A stretch of DNA of 64,000 nucleotides from Catenisphaera adipataccumulans (lineage in GTDB: Bacteria > Bacillota_I > Bacilli_A > Erysipelotrichales > Erysipelotrichaceae), in the NCBI RefSeq assembly GCF_014202755.1, contig NZ_JACHHK010000002.1:1-64000 (forward strand), in the 5' to 3' direction. Positions within the stretch are counted from its first letter, which is position 1. Each line of letters begins with the position of its first letter. Below, in pieces: positions 7,854 to 17,052 of this stretch. A program made the translations under genes and the position numbers. The notes below the pieces were generated by a model. The model had not been told where the DNA came from. It ran no database searches and was given only the letters and a program-made list of their open reading frames with translations.

Positions 7854-10800
7854 ATGAACACCCGAATCTTTGTACAAAAGAAAGAAGCATTCCGCACCGA
7901 GGGCATCCTGCTTTGCCAGGAATTGAAAGAATCTCTGGGCCTTGATGAAGAATTCAGTCTGAAACGCTACAACATTTACGATATTTTCAACGCAGACGAA
8001 AACGATATCCGTCTGCTGAAAGAAAATGTCTGCTCCGAAGTTGTGACCGATAAAGTCTATGATGATATCGATCTGACCGGCAAGAAATACTTGGCTTACG
8101 AATATCTGCCGGGCCAGTATGATCAGCGCGCCGACAGTGCGATGCAATGTTTGATGCTTCTCAACAATAAACAGTCTGTCCGTATTCATTCCGGAACGCT
8201 GCTGCTATTTGAGAATGTGACGGATGAACAGATCGGCGCCATCGAACACTATCTGATCAACCCGGTTGAATCCCGTGTTAAAGACCTGTCTGTGCTGGAG
8301 GATGATATTGATATCAATGTCGAGGATGTCCCGGTATTGACCGGTTTTAATGAGATGGACAAAAAAGCCTTGTCCGATTATCGTGAAGAACTGGGTCTGG
8401 CCATGAGCCAGGAAGATATAGAGTTCGTACAAGACTATTTCAAAAATACCGAACATCGTGATCCGACCATGACCGAGATCCGTGTACTGGATACCTATTG
8501 GTCCGATCACTGCCGGCATACCACATTTGAAACCATTTTGAAAAACATCAAATTCCACGACGGCCAATTCAATGAACAGCTTCAGAAAGCATATGAAACC
8601 TATCTGAACATGCGCAAAGAACTGGGCCGGGAAGAAAAGGAACAAACGCTGATGGACATGGCGACCATCGGCGGGAAATACCTGAAAGCCAAAGGCAAGC
8701 TGGAAAATTTGGAAAAGAGCGACGAGATCAACGCCTGCTCGATCGAAATCAAGGTCGATGTCGACGGTGAAGATCAGGACTGGCTGCTCATGTTTAAAAA
8801 TGAGACCCACAACCATCCGACTGAAATTGAACCGTTCGGCGGGGCTGCCACTTGTATCGGCGGCGCCATCCGTGACCCGTTATCCGGCCGCAGCTATGTG
8901 TATCAAGCCATGCGTATCACCGGTGCCGGCGATATCACCAAGCCGGTCAGTGAAACGATGGAACACAAACTGCCGCAGTCCAAGATCTCACAGGAAGCCG
9001 CGCATGGTTATTCCAGTTACGGCAACCAGATCGGTCTGGCCACGACGTATGTCGAAGAAATCTACGACGAAGGTTATGTCGCAAAACGTTTGGAAGTCGG
9101 CGGCGTGGTCGGTGCGGCACCAAAAGCCAATGTCATTCGTGAACACGCGGAACCAGGCGATATCATCGTCTTGTTAGGGGGAGCGACCGGCCGTGACGGT
9201 ATCGGCGGTGCGACCGGCTCCAGTAAAGAACACAATGAATCCTCTCTGGAAAAGTGTTCCAGTGAGGTCCAAAAAGGAAACGCTTTGATCGAGCGCAAGC
9301 TGCAGCGTTTATTCCGTAATCCGGAATGCACCCGTCTGATCAAGATCTGCAACGACTTTGGCGCCGGCGGTGTCTCGGTCGCAGTCGGTGAACTGGCCGA
9401 CGGCCTGGATATCGATCTAGACGTGGTTCCGGTGAAATATCTCGGTTTAGACGGCACGGAGCTGGCGATCTCTGAATCGCAGGAGCGCATGGCTGTCTGT
9501 ATCGAAGCCAAAGATTTCGATCACTTCCTGCAGCTCGCCCACGATGAGAACCTGAACGCCGTGAAGGTGGCCGATGTCACTGATACGAACCGACTAGTGA
9601 TGAAATGGCGCGGCAAGACCATTGTCGACATGTCCCGTGATTTCCTGAACACCAACGGTGTCCGTCAGATCCAGGACGTTGATGTGACCGAAAGTGAATA
9701 CAACGTCGATCCATTTGCGCCGTCAAATACAAATATGACCGAAATGCTTCAGCAGCCGAATGTGGCTTCACAGATCGGTTTGAGCGAAATGTTTGATGCT
9801 TCCATCGGCAAAAGCACGGTCTTAATGCCTTGGGGCGGAAAATATCAGCTGACCCAGGAAGAAGGCAGCGTACAGAAGCTGCCGGTCCACGGTTTTACCA
9901 ACACCTGCTCACTGATGACCTATGGATACGATCCGCAGCTCAGCAAGTATTCACCATATTTAGGTGCATCCTACAGCGTGGTGGAAGCGCTGGCCCGTCT
10001 GACCGCTTTGGGCGCCGATTATAAGACCGCGCGCTTAAGCAATCAGGAATATTTCGAGCACTTAGGCAAAGATGAGAAAAAATGGGGCAATCCGTTCCAG
10101 GCCCTGCTTGGACTGATCGAAGCCCAGCTGGCTTTTGAGACGCCGGCCATCGGCGGCAAGGACTCCATGTCCGGTACCTATAACGACATTCACGTTCCCC
10201 CGACGGTCATCACTTTTGCGGTGACCACCGCAAAGACCGATGATATTGTTTCCGCTTCGTTCAAGAAAGCCGGCAACTATATTTATCTTGTGAAACATGA
10301 ACCAGGCAAGAATCATGCGCCGAATTATGAACAGCTGAAGAGCAACTTCGATGCGGTCCATAAATATATGAAGAACGGCAAGATCATTTCGGCCGGAACG
10401 ATCAAGTTCGGCGGCCTGGCCTATACCTTATGCCGTATGGCCTTTGGAAATAAGATCGGCGCAGCCATCAAGACCGATGAAGATCTGTTCGGCTTCAATA
10501 TCGGTTCGATGATCGTAGAAACGACAGAAACGATCCAGGATGAGCACTTTACGATGTTGGGCATGACCAACAACGAATCCGAAATTACGATCAACGATAA
10601 TGATCCGATCAAGCTCCATGATGCCATTGAAGTATGGCAGAAACGCTATGATAAGATCTATCCGGCAGTGACCGACCGCAAAGGCAAAGCCGTCAAGACA
10701 GAACTGTACAATGCGGAAGTGCCGCAGTCCGAACTGCTGATCGAGAAACCAATCGTCGTGATCCCGATCTTCCCAGGTCAGAACTGCGAATACGATACAA

Positions 10801-11546
10801 CACAGAAATTTGAACGTGCCGGTGCTGAAGTGCACCAGATCGTCTTCAATAACCTCACGGTCGAAGATATTCAAAAGAGCATCGATACGCTGGCAGCCGA
10901 GATCCGTCAGGCACAGATCCTGATGTTAGTGGGCGGTTTCAGCAGCGGCGATGAACCGGATGGATCCGGTAAGTTTATTGCCAATGTGCTTCGCAACAAG
11001 ACCATTGCCGAAGCCATCGATACGATGCGGGGCAACGACGGTCTGATCCTCGGCATCTGCAACGGTTTCCAGGCCTTGATCAAATCCGGCCTGCTGCCGT
11101 ACGGCGATATCGAAAAGCTCGACGAACACAATCCGACGTTGTTCCGCAACAACATCAACCGTCACGTCAGTCATATCGCGAATACGCGCATCACGTCGAA
11201 TAAATCGCCGTGGCTGACCGGTATGAGCCCAGGAACGATGTATTCGGTCGCTGTGAGCCATGGCGAAGGCAAATTTGTCGCCGAAGAATCGGTGCTGCAG
11301 AAACTGGCAGAAAACGGGCAGATCGCCACGCAGTATGTCAATGAATTCGGTGTGCCGACGATGAACGGCAAAGACAATATCAACGGTTCCTATTGGGCCA
11401 TTGAAGGAATTCTCAGCGAAGACGGCAAGATCTTCGGAAAGATGGGACATAGCGAACGGTATGAACCGGGCTTGTTCCAGAATATTTCCGGCAATAAAGA
11501 TCAGAATATTTTCGCAAACGGCGTGAAGTATTTTACGCATAAATAG
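7854..11546 (+). CDS. purL: phosphoribosylformylglycinamidine synthase, single-chain PurL
   Basis: It converts FGAR, glutamine and ATP to FGAM. At 1230 residues it is a large single polypeptide, of the clade II type found in streptococci and clostridia, rather than the split PurS/PurQ/PurL of Bacillus. The synthase halves carry YWSDHCRHTTFET near 217 and KNETHNHPTEIEPFGGAAT near 308. The C-terminal glutaminase domain begins near 965 (PIFPGQNCEYDT) and has the nucleophile motif GICNGFQ near 1065. It starts eight bases after purE with AGGAG before the ATG. Base composition is clearly more GC-rich than in the flanking adhesins, as for the whole purine operon. Confidence 0.97.
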   Translation: MNTRIFVQKKEAFRTEGILLCQELKESLGLDEEFSLKRYNIYDIFNADENDIRLLKENVCSEVVTDKVYDDIDLTGKKYLAYEYLPGQYDQRADSAMQCLMLLNNKQSVRIHSGTLLLFENVTDEQIGAIEHYLINPVESRVKDLSVLEDDIDINVEDVPVLTGFNEMDKKALSDYREELGLAMSQEDIEFVQDYFKNTEHRDPTMTEIRVLDTYWSDHCRHTTFETILKNIKFHDGQFNEQLQKAYETYLNMRKELGREEKEQTLMDMATIGGKYLKAKGKLENLEKSDEINACSIEIKVDVDGEDQDWLLMFKNETHNHPTEIEPFGGAATCIGGAIRDPLSGRSYVYQAMRITGAGDITKPVSETMEHKLPQSKISQEAAHGYSSYGNQIGLATTYVEEIYDEGYVAKRLEVGGVVGAAPKANVIREHAEPGDIIVLLGGATGRDGIGGATGSSKEHNESSLEKCSSEVQKGNALIERKLQRLFRNPECTRLIKICNDFGAGGVSVAVGELADGLDIDLDVVPVKYLGLDGTELAISESQERMAVCIEAKDFDHFLQLAHDENLNAVKVADVTDTNRLVMKWRGKTIVDMSRDFLNTNGVRQIQDVDVTESEYNVDPFAPSNTNMTEMLQQPNVASQIGLSEMFDASIGKSTVLMPWGGKYQLTQEEGSVQKLPVHGFTNTCSLMTYGYDPQLSKYSPYLGASYSVVEALARLTALGADYKTARLSNQEYFEHLGKDEKKWGNPFQALLGLIEAQLAFETPAIGGKDSMSGTYNDIHVPPTVITFAVTTAKTDDIVSASFKKAGNYIYLVKHEPGKNHAPNYEQLKSNFDAVHKYMKNGKIISAGTIKFGGLAYTLCRMAFGNKIGAAIKTDEDLFGFNIGSMIVETTETIQDEHFTMLGMTNNESEITINDNDPIKLHDAIEVWQKRYDKIYPAVTDRKGKAVKTELYNAEVPQSELLIEKPIVVIPIFPGQNCEYDTTQKFERAGAEVHQIVFNNLTVEDIQKSIDTLAAEIRQAQILMLVGGFSSGDEPDGSGKFIANVLRNKTIAEAIDTMRGNDGLILGICNGFQALIKSGLLPYGDIEKLDEHNPTLFRNNINRHVSHIANTRITSNKSPWLTGMSPGTMYSVAVSHGEGKFVAEESVLQKLAENGQIATQYVNEFGVPTMNGKDNINGSYWAIEGILSEDGKIFGKMGHSERYEPGLFQNISGNKDQNIFANGVKYFTHK

Positions 11547-11558
11547 AAAGGAAATGTC

Positions 11559-12938
11559 ATGGACCAAACACAAGTAGTCCAGGATTCTTCCGGGATCATC
11601 GCGATATACGGGGTGGAGCAGGCATCGCAGTATGGCTATCTGGCGCTGCATGCCATCCAGCACCGCGGGCAGGACGGTGTCGGACTTGCCGTCAGCGATG
11701 GGAAGAATGTAAAAATTCAAAAAGGCCTTGGCTTAGTCAACGAAAACATGAGCGGCCCGATCTTGGAACAAATGACAGGCTATATCGCGGTCGGACAGGT
11801 TCGCATGGCAACCGACGGCGATTCAGCGTTAGAGAATGTACAGCCGACCGTGGTCCGTGCTCATCAGGGCAGTTTTGCGATCGCGACCACCGGCATGATC
11901 ACCGATGCGGTCAGCCTGCGGGAAGAGCTGGAGGATGACGGCTTGATCTTTCAGGGAACCGGCGACGGTGAACTGATCGCTCATTTGATCCAGTGGACCG
12001 ACGGTAAGTTTGTCGATAAGATCCGTCAGGCATGTAAAATGGGCACCGGCGCATGCAACTTTGTGATCGCGACCAAAGACCACTTATACGTGTACCGCGA
12101 TCGTTACGGTGTACATTCCATAAGCATGGGCAAGCTGAAGGACGGTTATGTCTTCAGCAGCGAAACAAGTTCATTCACGATCCTGCAGGCCGAATATATC
12201 CGCGATGTCAAACCGGGCGAATTGATCGTTTTGGATGAAAACGGCGTCCGTTCGATCCAGCTCGATGATACGAAGAAACAAGCGACCTGCGCGATGGAAT
12301 ATGTTTACTTTGCGCGGCCGGATTCCATCATCAACGGCGTCAACGTGCACCAGGTCCGTAAGCTGTGCGGCTATTACTTGGCCAAGCAGGAAGATGTCGA
12401 TGCAGATTTTGTGATCGGTACCCCGGATTCGGCTTCCTCCGCAGCGGCAAGCTTTGCGCGCAATTTGGGCAAGCCTTATGAGATCGGCTTGATCAAAAAC
12501 CGTTACATCGGTTCGACCTTTATCCACCCGACCCAGGAACAGCGGGAGCAGGGCATGCGCGTACGTTTGAATGCGATCAGTTCGGTCGTGCGCGGCAAGA
12601 AGATCCTGCTGGTGGATGACAGCGTGGTCTATGGACTGACGGCACGGCGGGTCTCACAGCTTCTGCATGAAGCGGGAGCCAAGGAAGTGCATCTGCGCAT
12701 TGCTTCACCGATCATCAAGTATCCATGCTTCTATGGATACGAGAAGACGGAACAAAAACGTTTGGCCGGCTTCAATTATACAGAAGAAGAAATGCGGCAG
12801 TATTTCAACGTCGATACGCTGCGTTTTATGTCATTGGAAGATTTTAAAAAATGTATCCCGGAAACAAGCTGTCTGGCTTGTTTCAACGGTGTGTATCCGT
12901 CACAGCTGGCGGACTACGAAAGAAAGGTAGAGGAGTAA
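11559..12938 (+). CDS. PurF-like protein with degenerate glutaminase and PRPP sites
   Basis: The 459 residues align over their full length with the canonical amidophosphoribosyltransferase at 61223-62599, but key residues are changed. The N-terminal nucleophile Cys is Ser11 (DSSGIIAIYG against EECGVFGVYH). The oxyanion-hole HNG is TTG (Thr111). HVRYST is QVRMAT, though the Arg remains. In the phosphoribosyltransferase half the PRPP loop reads DDSVVYGLTARR where the canonical protein has DDSIVRGTTSRR, and KNRYVGRTFI is KNRYIGSTFI. The four Cys that bind the Fe-S cluster in Bacillus PurF all remain (TCAMEY, YPCFYG, SCLACF). The frame is intact, it has a Shine-Dalgarno and it sits two bases before purM, so it is maintained. 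It may be a regulatory pseudoenzyme, an ammonia-dependent enzyme or a partner of true PurF. Function unknown. Confidence 0.85.
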   Translation: MDQTQVVQDSSGIIAIYGVEQASQYGYLALHAIQHRGQDGVGLAVSDGKNVKIQKGLGLVNENMSGPILEQMTGYIAVGQVRMATDGDSALENVQPTVVRAHQGSFAIATTGMITDAVSLREELEDDGLIFQGTGDGELIAHLIQWTDGKFVDKIRQACKMGTGACNFVIATKDHLYVYRDRYGVHSISMGKLKDGYVFSSETSSFTILQAEYIRDVKPGELIVLDENGVRSIQLDDTKKQATCAMEYVYFARPDSIINGVNVHQVRKLCGYYLAKQEDVDADFVIGTPDSASSAAASFARNLGKPYEIGLIKNRYIGSTFIHPTQEQREQGMRVRLNAISSVVRGKKILLVDDSVVYGLTARRVSQLLHEAGAKEVHLRIASPIIKYPCFYGYEKTEQKRLAGFNYTEEEMRQYFNVDTLRFMSLEDFKKCIPETSCLACFNGVYPSQLADYERKVEE

Positions 12939-12939
12939 T

Positions 12940-13971
12940 ATGGCAGAGCAATACAAGCAAGCCGGCGTGAATTTGGAAGCCGGATACGAATCCGTACGGC
13001 GTATCCAGTCCCATGTGGGCCGGACCAAGGTCAAAGGAGCGATGGATTCCATCGGCGCGTTCGGCGGGATGTTTGATTTAAGCGCTTATCATTTCAAAGA
13101 GCCGGTCCTGGTTTCAGGCACGGACGGTGTCGGCACGAAGCTGATGATCGCTTTTGAGATGAACAAACACGATACCATCGGCATCGATGCGGTCGCCATG
13201 TGTGTCAATGATGTTTTGGTTCAAGGTGCACAGCCGATTTATTTTCTGGATTACATCGCAGTCGGCGAGAATCATCCGGAAGTCATCGAACAGATCGTCA
13301 AAGGCGTAGCAGACGGCTGCGTGCAGTCGGAAGCAGCTTTGATCGGCGGCGAAACGGCCGAGATGCCGGACATGTACGATGTCAATCACTACGATGTGGC
13401 CGGCTTCTGTGTCGGTGCGGTCGAGAAATCAAAATTAAAAGATTCACGTCATTTGAAGGTCGGTGATGTGCTGATCGGCCTGCCGAGCACCGGAGTGCAT
13501 TCCAACGGCTTCAGTTTAGTGCGCAAGGTCCTGTTCAAAGACAACCATCTGGATCCGCATGCGCGCTATGCCGAGCTGGATGATCAAGTGCTGGGCGATG
13601 TGCTGCTGACGCCGACGAAGATCTATGTCAAACCGGTCAAATCACTGTTTGATAAAGTGGATATCCATGCGATGAGCCATATCACCGGCGGCGGTTTCTA
13701 TGAAAATGTGCCGCGGATGCTCAAGGACGGCATGGGTGTCACCATTGATACGAAGGCATTCCCAAGACCGAAGATCTTTGATTTTATTCAGTCCTACGGC
13801 AAGATCGAAACCAAAGAAATGTACAATGTCTTTAATATGGGATTAGGCTTTGTGATGGCCGTTGATCCGGCTGATGTTGAAAAGACGCAGAGCCTGCTGA
13901 AAGCAGCCGGCCAGGAATCGTATGTGGTCGGTGCGGTGACGGATACAGGTGAGGTGGATGTCCAATGGTAA
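12940..13971 (+). CDS. purM: phosphoribosylformylglycinamidine cyclo-ligase (AIR synthetase)
   Basis: PurM closes the imidazole ring, converting FGAM to AIR with ATP. The 343-residue length is normal. Family motifs are visible: VSGTDGVGTKL near 58, DAVAMCVNDVLVQGAQP near 87 and GGETAEMP near 133, plus the C-terminal HITGGGFYENVPR. The start overlaps the upstream region by almost nothing (two bases after the PurF-like stop), with GAGGAG ahead. The 3' end overlaps purN by seven bases, consistent with translational coupling. Confidence 0.97.
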   Translation: MAEQYKQAGVNLEAGYESVRRIQSHVGRTKVKGAMDSIGAFGGMFDLSAYHFKEPVLVSGTDGVGTKLMIAFEMNKHDTIGIDAVAMCVNDVLVQGAQPIYFLDYIAVGENHPEVIEQIVKGVADGCVQSEAALIGGETAEMPDMYDVNHYDVAGFCVGAVEKSKLKDSRHLKVGDVLIGLPSTGVHSNGFSLVRKVLFKDNHLDPHARYAELDDQVLGDVLLTPTKIYVKPVKSLFDKVDIHAMSHITGGGFYENVPRMLKDGMGVTIDTKAFPRPKIFDFIQSYGKIETKEMYNVFNMGLGFVMAVDPADVEKTQSLLKAAGQESYVVGAVTDTGEVDVQW

Positions 13972-14552
13972 ACATTGCGGTATTTGCGAGCGGATCCGGA
14001 ACCAACTTCGAAGAAATCATGAAACATATCGAAGACGGTTCACTGCCGGTGAATTGTGCCTGTCTGATCGTGGATCATTCCGATGCCTTTGTGATCAAAC
14101 GGGCTGAAAAGCATCATATCCGTTCTTTCTTTGTGAATCCGAAACGATATGCAGACAAGGCGGAATACGAAACATATATTTTAAAGATCCTCAAAGAACA
14201 CGAGGTCGATTTGATTGTCTTAAGCGGTTATATGCGATTTATCGGCAAGACGCTTCTGGATGCTTATCCGAATCGGATCATCAACCTGCATCCGGCGTAC
14301 CTGCCTGAATTCCCGGGCGCGCATGCGATCCTTGATGCGTTCCAGGCCGGTGTTTCGCAGACCGGGGTCACGGTCCATTATGTCGATGAAGGCATCGACA
14401 CAGGACCGATCATTCGCCAGGAACGTGTACCGATCGATCCGGATTGGAATTTAGCCGAACTGGAAACACACGTACACGCGAAGGAATATGAAATTTTCTG
14501 GCAGGTCATTCGTGATGTCGCTGCCAAAATAGAAAAGGAGAAAGAACAATGA
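13965..14552 (+). CDS. purN: phosphoribosylglycinamide formyltransferase (GAR transformylase)
   Basis: PurN transfers a formyl group from 10-formyl-THF to GAR. The 195 residues carry the N-terminal FASGSGTNFE phosphate-binding loop. The catalytic Asn and His lie in INLHPAYLPEFPG near 102-114 and the Asp in VDEGIDTGPII near 140. It overlaps purM by seven bases and purH by four (ATGA). One-carbon supply probably comes from fhs at 55.5 kb. Confidence 0.97.
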   Translation: MVNIAVFASGSGTNFEEIMKHIEDGSLPVNCACLIVDHSDAFVIKRAEKHHIRSFFVNPKRYADKAEYETYILKILKEHEVDLIVLSGYMRFIGKTLLDAYPNRIINLHPAYLPEFPGAHAILDAFQAGVSQTGVTVHYVDEGIDTGPIIRQERVPIDPDWNLAELETHVHAKEYEIFWQVIRDVAAKIEKEKEQ

Positions 14553-16081
14553 AACGAGCTTTAGTCAGTGTTTCGGATAAAACCGGAATTGTGGATTTTG
14601 TGAAAGGGCTGAAAGCAGCCGGTTATGAAATTATTTCGACCGGCGGCACGAAGAAAGCGTTGGATGAGGCCGGTTTGGCGCCGATCGGCATCAGTGAAGT
14701 GACAGGCTTTCCGGAAATTCTGGACGGCCGGGTAAAGACGCTGCATCCGAAAGTACACGGCGGTCTGCTGGCCGTGCGTTCCAATCCGGATCATATGGCA
14801 CAGCTGAAAGAACTGAACATTGAATGTATCGATTTGGTTTGTGTCAACTTGTATCCGTTCAAGCAGACGGTGCAGAAAGAAGACGTTTCGCATGAAGAGA
14901 TCATCGAAAACATTGATATCGGCGGTCCAAGCATGCTGCGCAGCGCATCAAAGAACTATCAGTCGGTCACGGTCGTAACGGATCCGGCGGATTATGATAA
15001 AGTGCTCAATGAGATCCAGACCAACGGCGATACGACATTGGCAACGCGGGAAGCGTTGGCCGCAAAAGTCTTCCGTACAACGGCCCAGTACGATGCGATG
15101 ATCGCTGATTATTTGACCAAGAAGGAAGGCAACGAATTCCCGGAAAAACTGACGATCACGTTCGACAAGGTGCAGGATCTGCGCTACGGCGAAAATCCGC
15201 ACCAGAAAGCCGCATTCTACAAAGGCATGAAGCCGCAGTACTCACTGGCCAATGCCCAGCAGCTGCATGGTAAGGAGCTTTCCTATAACAACATCCAGGA
15301 CGGCAATGCGGCCATCGAGATCCTGAAAGACTTTGAAGGACAGCACGCTGCCATCGGCCTGAAACATATGAATCCATGCGGTATCGGCATTGGTTCTTCG
15401 ATCGAAGAAGCATGGGACAAGTGCTTTGAAGCGGATTCCGTTTCGATCTTCGGCGGCATCGTCGCATTCAACGACGTCGTCAATGTCGCAGTCGCTGAGA
15501 AGCTGTCCAAGATCTTCCTGGAAATCGTCATTGCGCCGGACTTTGAACCGGAAGCATTTAAGATCCTGACCAAGAAAAAGAACATCCGTTTACTGAAGCT
15601 GGATGTCACGCAGGAAGTCAACAATAAGTTCAAATATACCAATGTCAACGACGGTCTGCTCGTGCAGGAACTGGATACGAAGAAGATCACCAAAGACGAT
15701 CTGAAATGCGTTACGGACCGCAAGCCGACCGAGGAAGAAATCGATCAGCTGCTGTTCGCATGGAAAGTGGTCAAACACGTCAAATCCAATGCGATCGTGC
15801 TGGTCAAAGACAATATGACCGTCGGTGTCGGCGCCGGACAGATGAACCGTGTCGGTGCTGCTGAGATCGCGATCAAAGAAGCTGGTGAAAAAGCCAAAGG
15901 ATCCGTTCTGGCCAGCGATGCATTCTTCCCGTATCGGGATACGGTCGATGCAGCCATCAAAGCCGGTGTAACAGCCGTGATCCAGCCGGGCGGCTCCATC
16001 CGTGACCAGGAGTCGATCGATGCCTGCAACGAAGCCGGCATTGCGATGGTTTATACCGGTGTCCGTCACTTTAAACATTAG
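14549..16081 (+). CDS. purH: bifunctional AICAR transformylase / IMP cyclohydrolase
   Basis: It catalyses the last two steps to IMP. The 510 residues contain an N-terminal MGS-like cyclohydrolase domain (SVSDKTGI, STGGTKKALDEAG, DGRVKTLHPKVHGG) to about residue 190. The AICAR transformylase domain follows, with LRYGENPHQKAAFY near 212 and the catalytic KHMNPCGIG near 272. It is the last gene of the operon; the ATG overlaps the purN stop (ATGA). A terminator follows at 16141. Confidence 0.97.
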   Translation: MKRALVSVSDKTGIVDFVKGLKAAGYEIISTGGTKKALDEAGLAPIGISEVTGFPEILDGRVKTLHPKVHGGLLAVRSNPDHMAQLKELNIECIDLVCVNLYPFKQTVQKEDVSHEEIIENIDIGGPSMLRSASKNYQSVTVVTDPADYDKVLNEIQTNGDTTLATREALAAKVFRTTAQYDAMIADYLTKKEGNEFPEKLTITFDKVQDLRYGENPHQKAAFYKGMKPQYSLANAQQLHGKELSYNNIQDGNAAIEILKDFEGQHAAIGLKHMNPCGIGIGSSIEEAWDKCFEADSVSIFGGIVAFNDVVNVAVAEKLSKIFLEIVIAPDFEPEAFKILTKKKNIRLLKLDVTQEVNNKFKYTNVNDGLLVQELDTKKITKDDLKCVTDRKPTEEEIDQLLFAWKVVKHVKSNAIVLVKDNMTVGVGAGQMNRVGAAEIAIKEAGEKAKGSVLASDAFFPYRDTVDAAIKAGVTAVIQPGGSIRDQESIDACNEAGIAMVYTGVRHFKH

Positions 16082-16099
16082 TTCAAAAAAGACAGACGC

Positions 16100-16127
16100 T
16101 TGCATAATTTTGTAAAATTCTTATAAT
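16100..16127 (+). promoter_or_regulatory. candidate promoter for the LuxR-type gene
   Basis: TTGCAT (16100-16105) and TATAAT (16122-16127) are 16 bases apart. The predicted start near 16134 lies before the terminator-like hairpin at 16141, so either the hairpin attenuates the LuxR-type gene or the promoter match is fortuitous. Confidence 0.45.
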
Positions 16128-16140
16128 TAATATTGTCAAA

Positions 16141-16177
16141 GAGGACACATCACCACACCGATGTGTCTTCTTTTTTT
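16141..16177 (+). terminator. intrinsic terminator after purH
   Basis: An 11-bp stem built on GACACATC / GATGTGTC (with one G-T pair) and an eight-base loop are followed by seven T. It ends the purine operon and stands about 20 bases ahead of the next start codon. Confidence 0.9.
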
Positions 16178-16197
16178 CTTTTTAAGGGGGCCGTACG

Positions 16198-16950
16198 ATG
16201 AAACAAATTCAGGCAGCCGACTGGATCATTTTAAACACTTTGATCTATGAAATCTACTCGATCGAAGATTTCAATGAAATGCGGCTGAACTTTCTGAAGA
16301 AAATGAAAATGGTCATCGACTTTGACGATGCTGACTTTTATCTTGCCGATCCGCAGCACCCCGATCAGATTATCGAAGGACTCTCGCTCCATCACACATC
16401 AGCCCGCAGAGAGACCCTCGACCGACAAAACGGCGATACCTTCGGTCTCGTGCATGCCGGCAAATGCCTGGTCTGCCGGGATAGTGACTTGATGAGTGAC
16501 GAACAACTGGAACAGACATCCTATTATCAGAACATTCTAACCAAAAACAACTGGCATCATGCCATGAAAATGATCCTTGCCTTTGAAGGCAAATTCCTCG
16601 GATTGGTAACGTTCTACCGCAATATCGGCAAGGCCGATTTCGCCTATGAAGACGTCTTTCTGGCCGACATGATGAAAGAACACATGGCTTTACGTCTGCA
16701 CGAACAGGAACGCTTTGACCGGGAAAACCGCGAACAACATACGATCGAGGAAATCACAGCACAGTACCACTTAACAAAACAGGAACATCGTATTCTTTGT
16801 CTGACGATGAAGCGCATGAGCAATCCGGAAATCTGCGATCGTCTGTCCATCAGTAATAACACGTTAAAAAAACATTTTCTGAACATCTATCGTAAGATGC
16901 ATATCAACAGCCGGCTGGAATTATTTAAAATGGTCAAAGGCACACATTAA
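16198..16950 (+). CDS. LuxR/GerE-family transcriptional regulator with GAF-like N-terminus
   Basis: A 250-residue DNA-binding protein. Residues 185-250 form a GerE-type helix-turn-helix (YHLTKQEHRILCLTMKRMSNPEICDRL, then ISNNTLKKHFLNIYRKMHI). The first about 175 residues resemble a GAF-type sensor domain (FDDADFYLAD, VTFYRNIGKADF) and contain one Cys pair near 96 and 99. The ribosome-binding site is AAGGGGG. It lies 21 bases from the next ORF, upstream of the galactitol PTS genes, so it may act on that locus. The signal is unknown. Confidence 0.75.
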   Translation: MKQIQAADWIILNTLIYEIYSIEDFNEMRLNFLKKMKMVIDFDDADFYLADPQHPDQIIEGLSLHHTSARRETLDRQNGDTFGLVHAGKCLVCRDSDLMSDEQLEQTSYYQNILTKNNWHHAMKMILAFEGKFLGLVTFYRNIGKADFAYEDVFLADMMKEHMALRLHEQERFDRENREQHTIEEITAQYHLTKQEHRILCLTMKRMSNPEICDRLSISNNTLKKHFLNIYRKMHINSRLELFKMVKGTH

Positions 16951-17052
16951 AATTTTTCCGAACGATGGGAAATGATTTTGACTGTTCCCGAACCCGCTGA
17001 CATGATAAGGTATTTTCGAAGGCATACGCAGTTAGAAAAGGATGTTTCGGAA

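Noticed and set aside
10926-11720. 264-codon minus-strand ORF
   Set aside because: It lies wholly across the purL 3' end and the start of the PurF-like gene, both strongly coding on the plus strand. It has no family resemblance and no ribosome-binding site.
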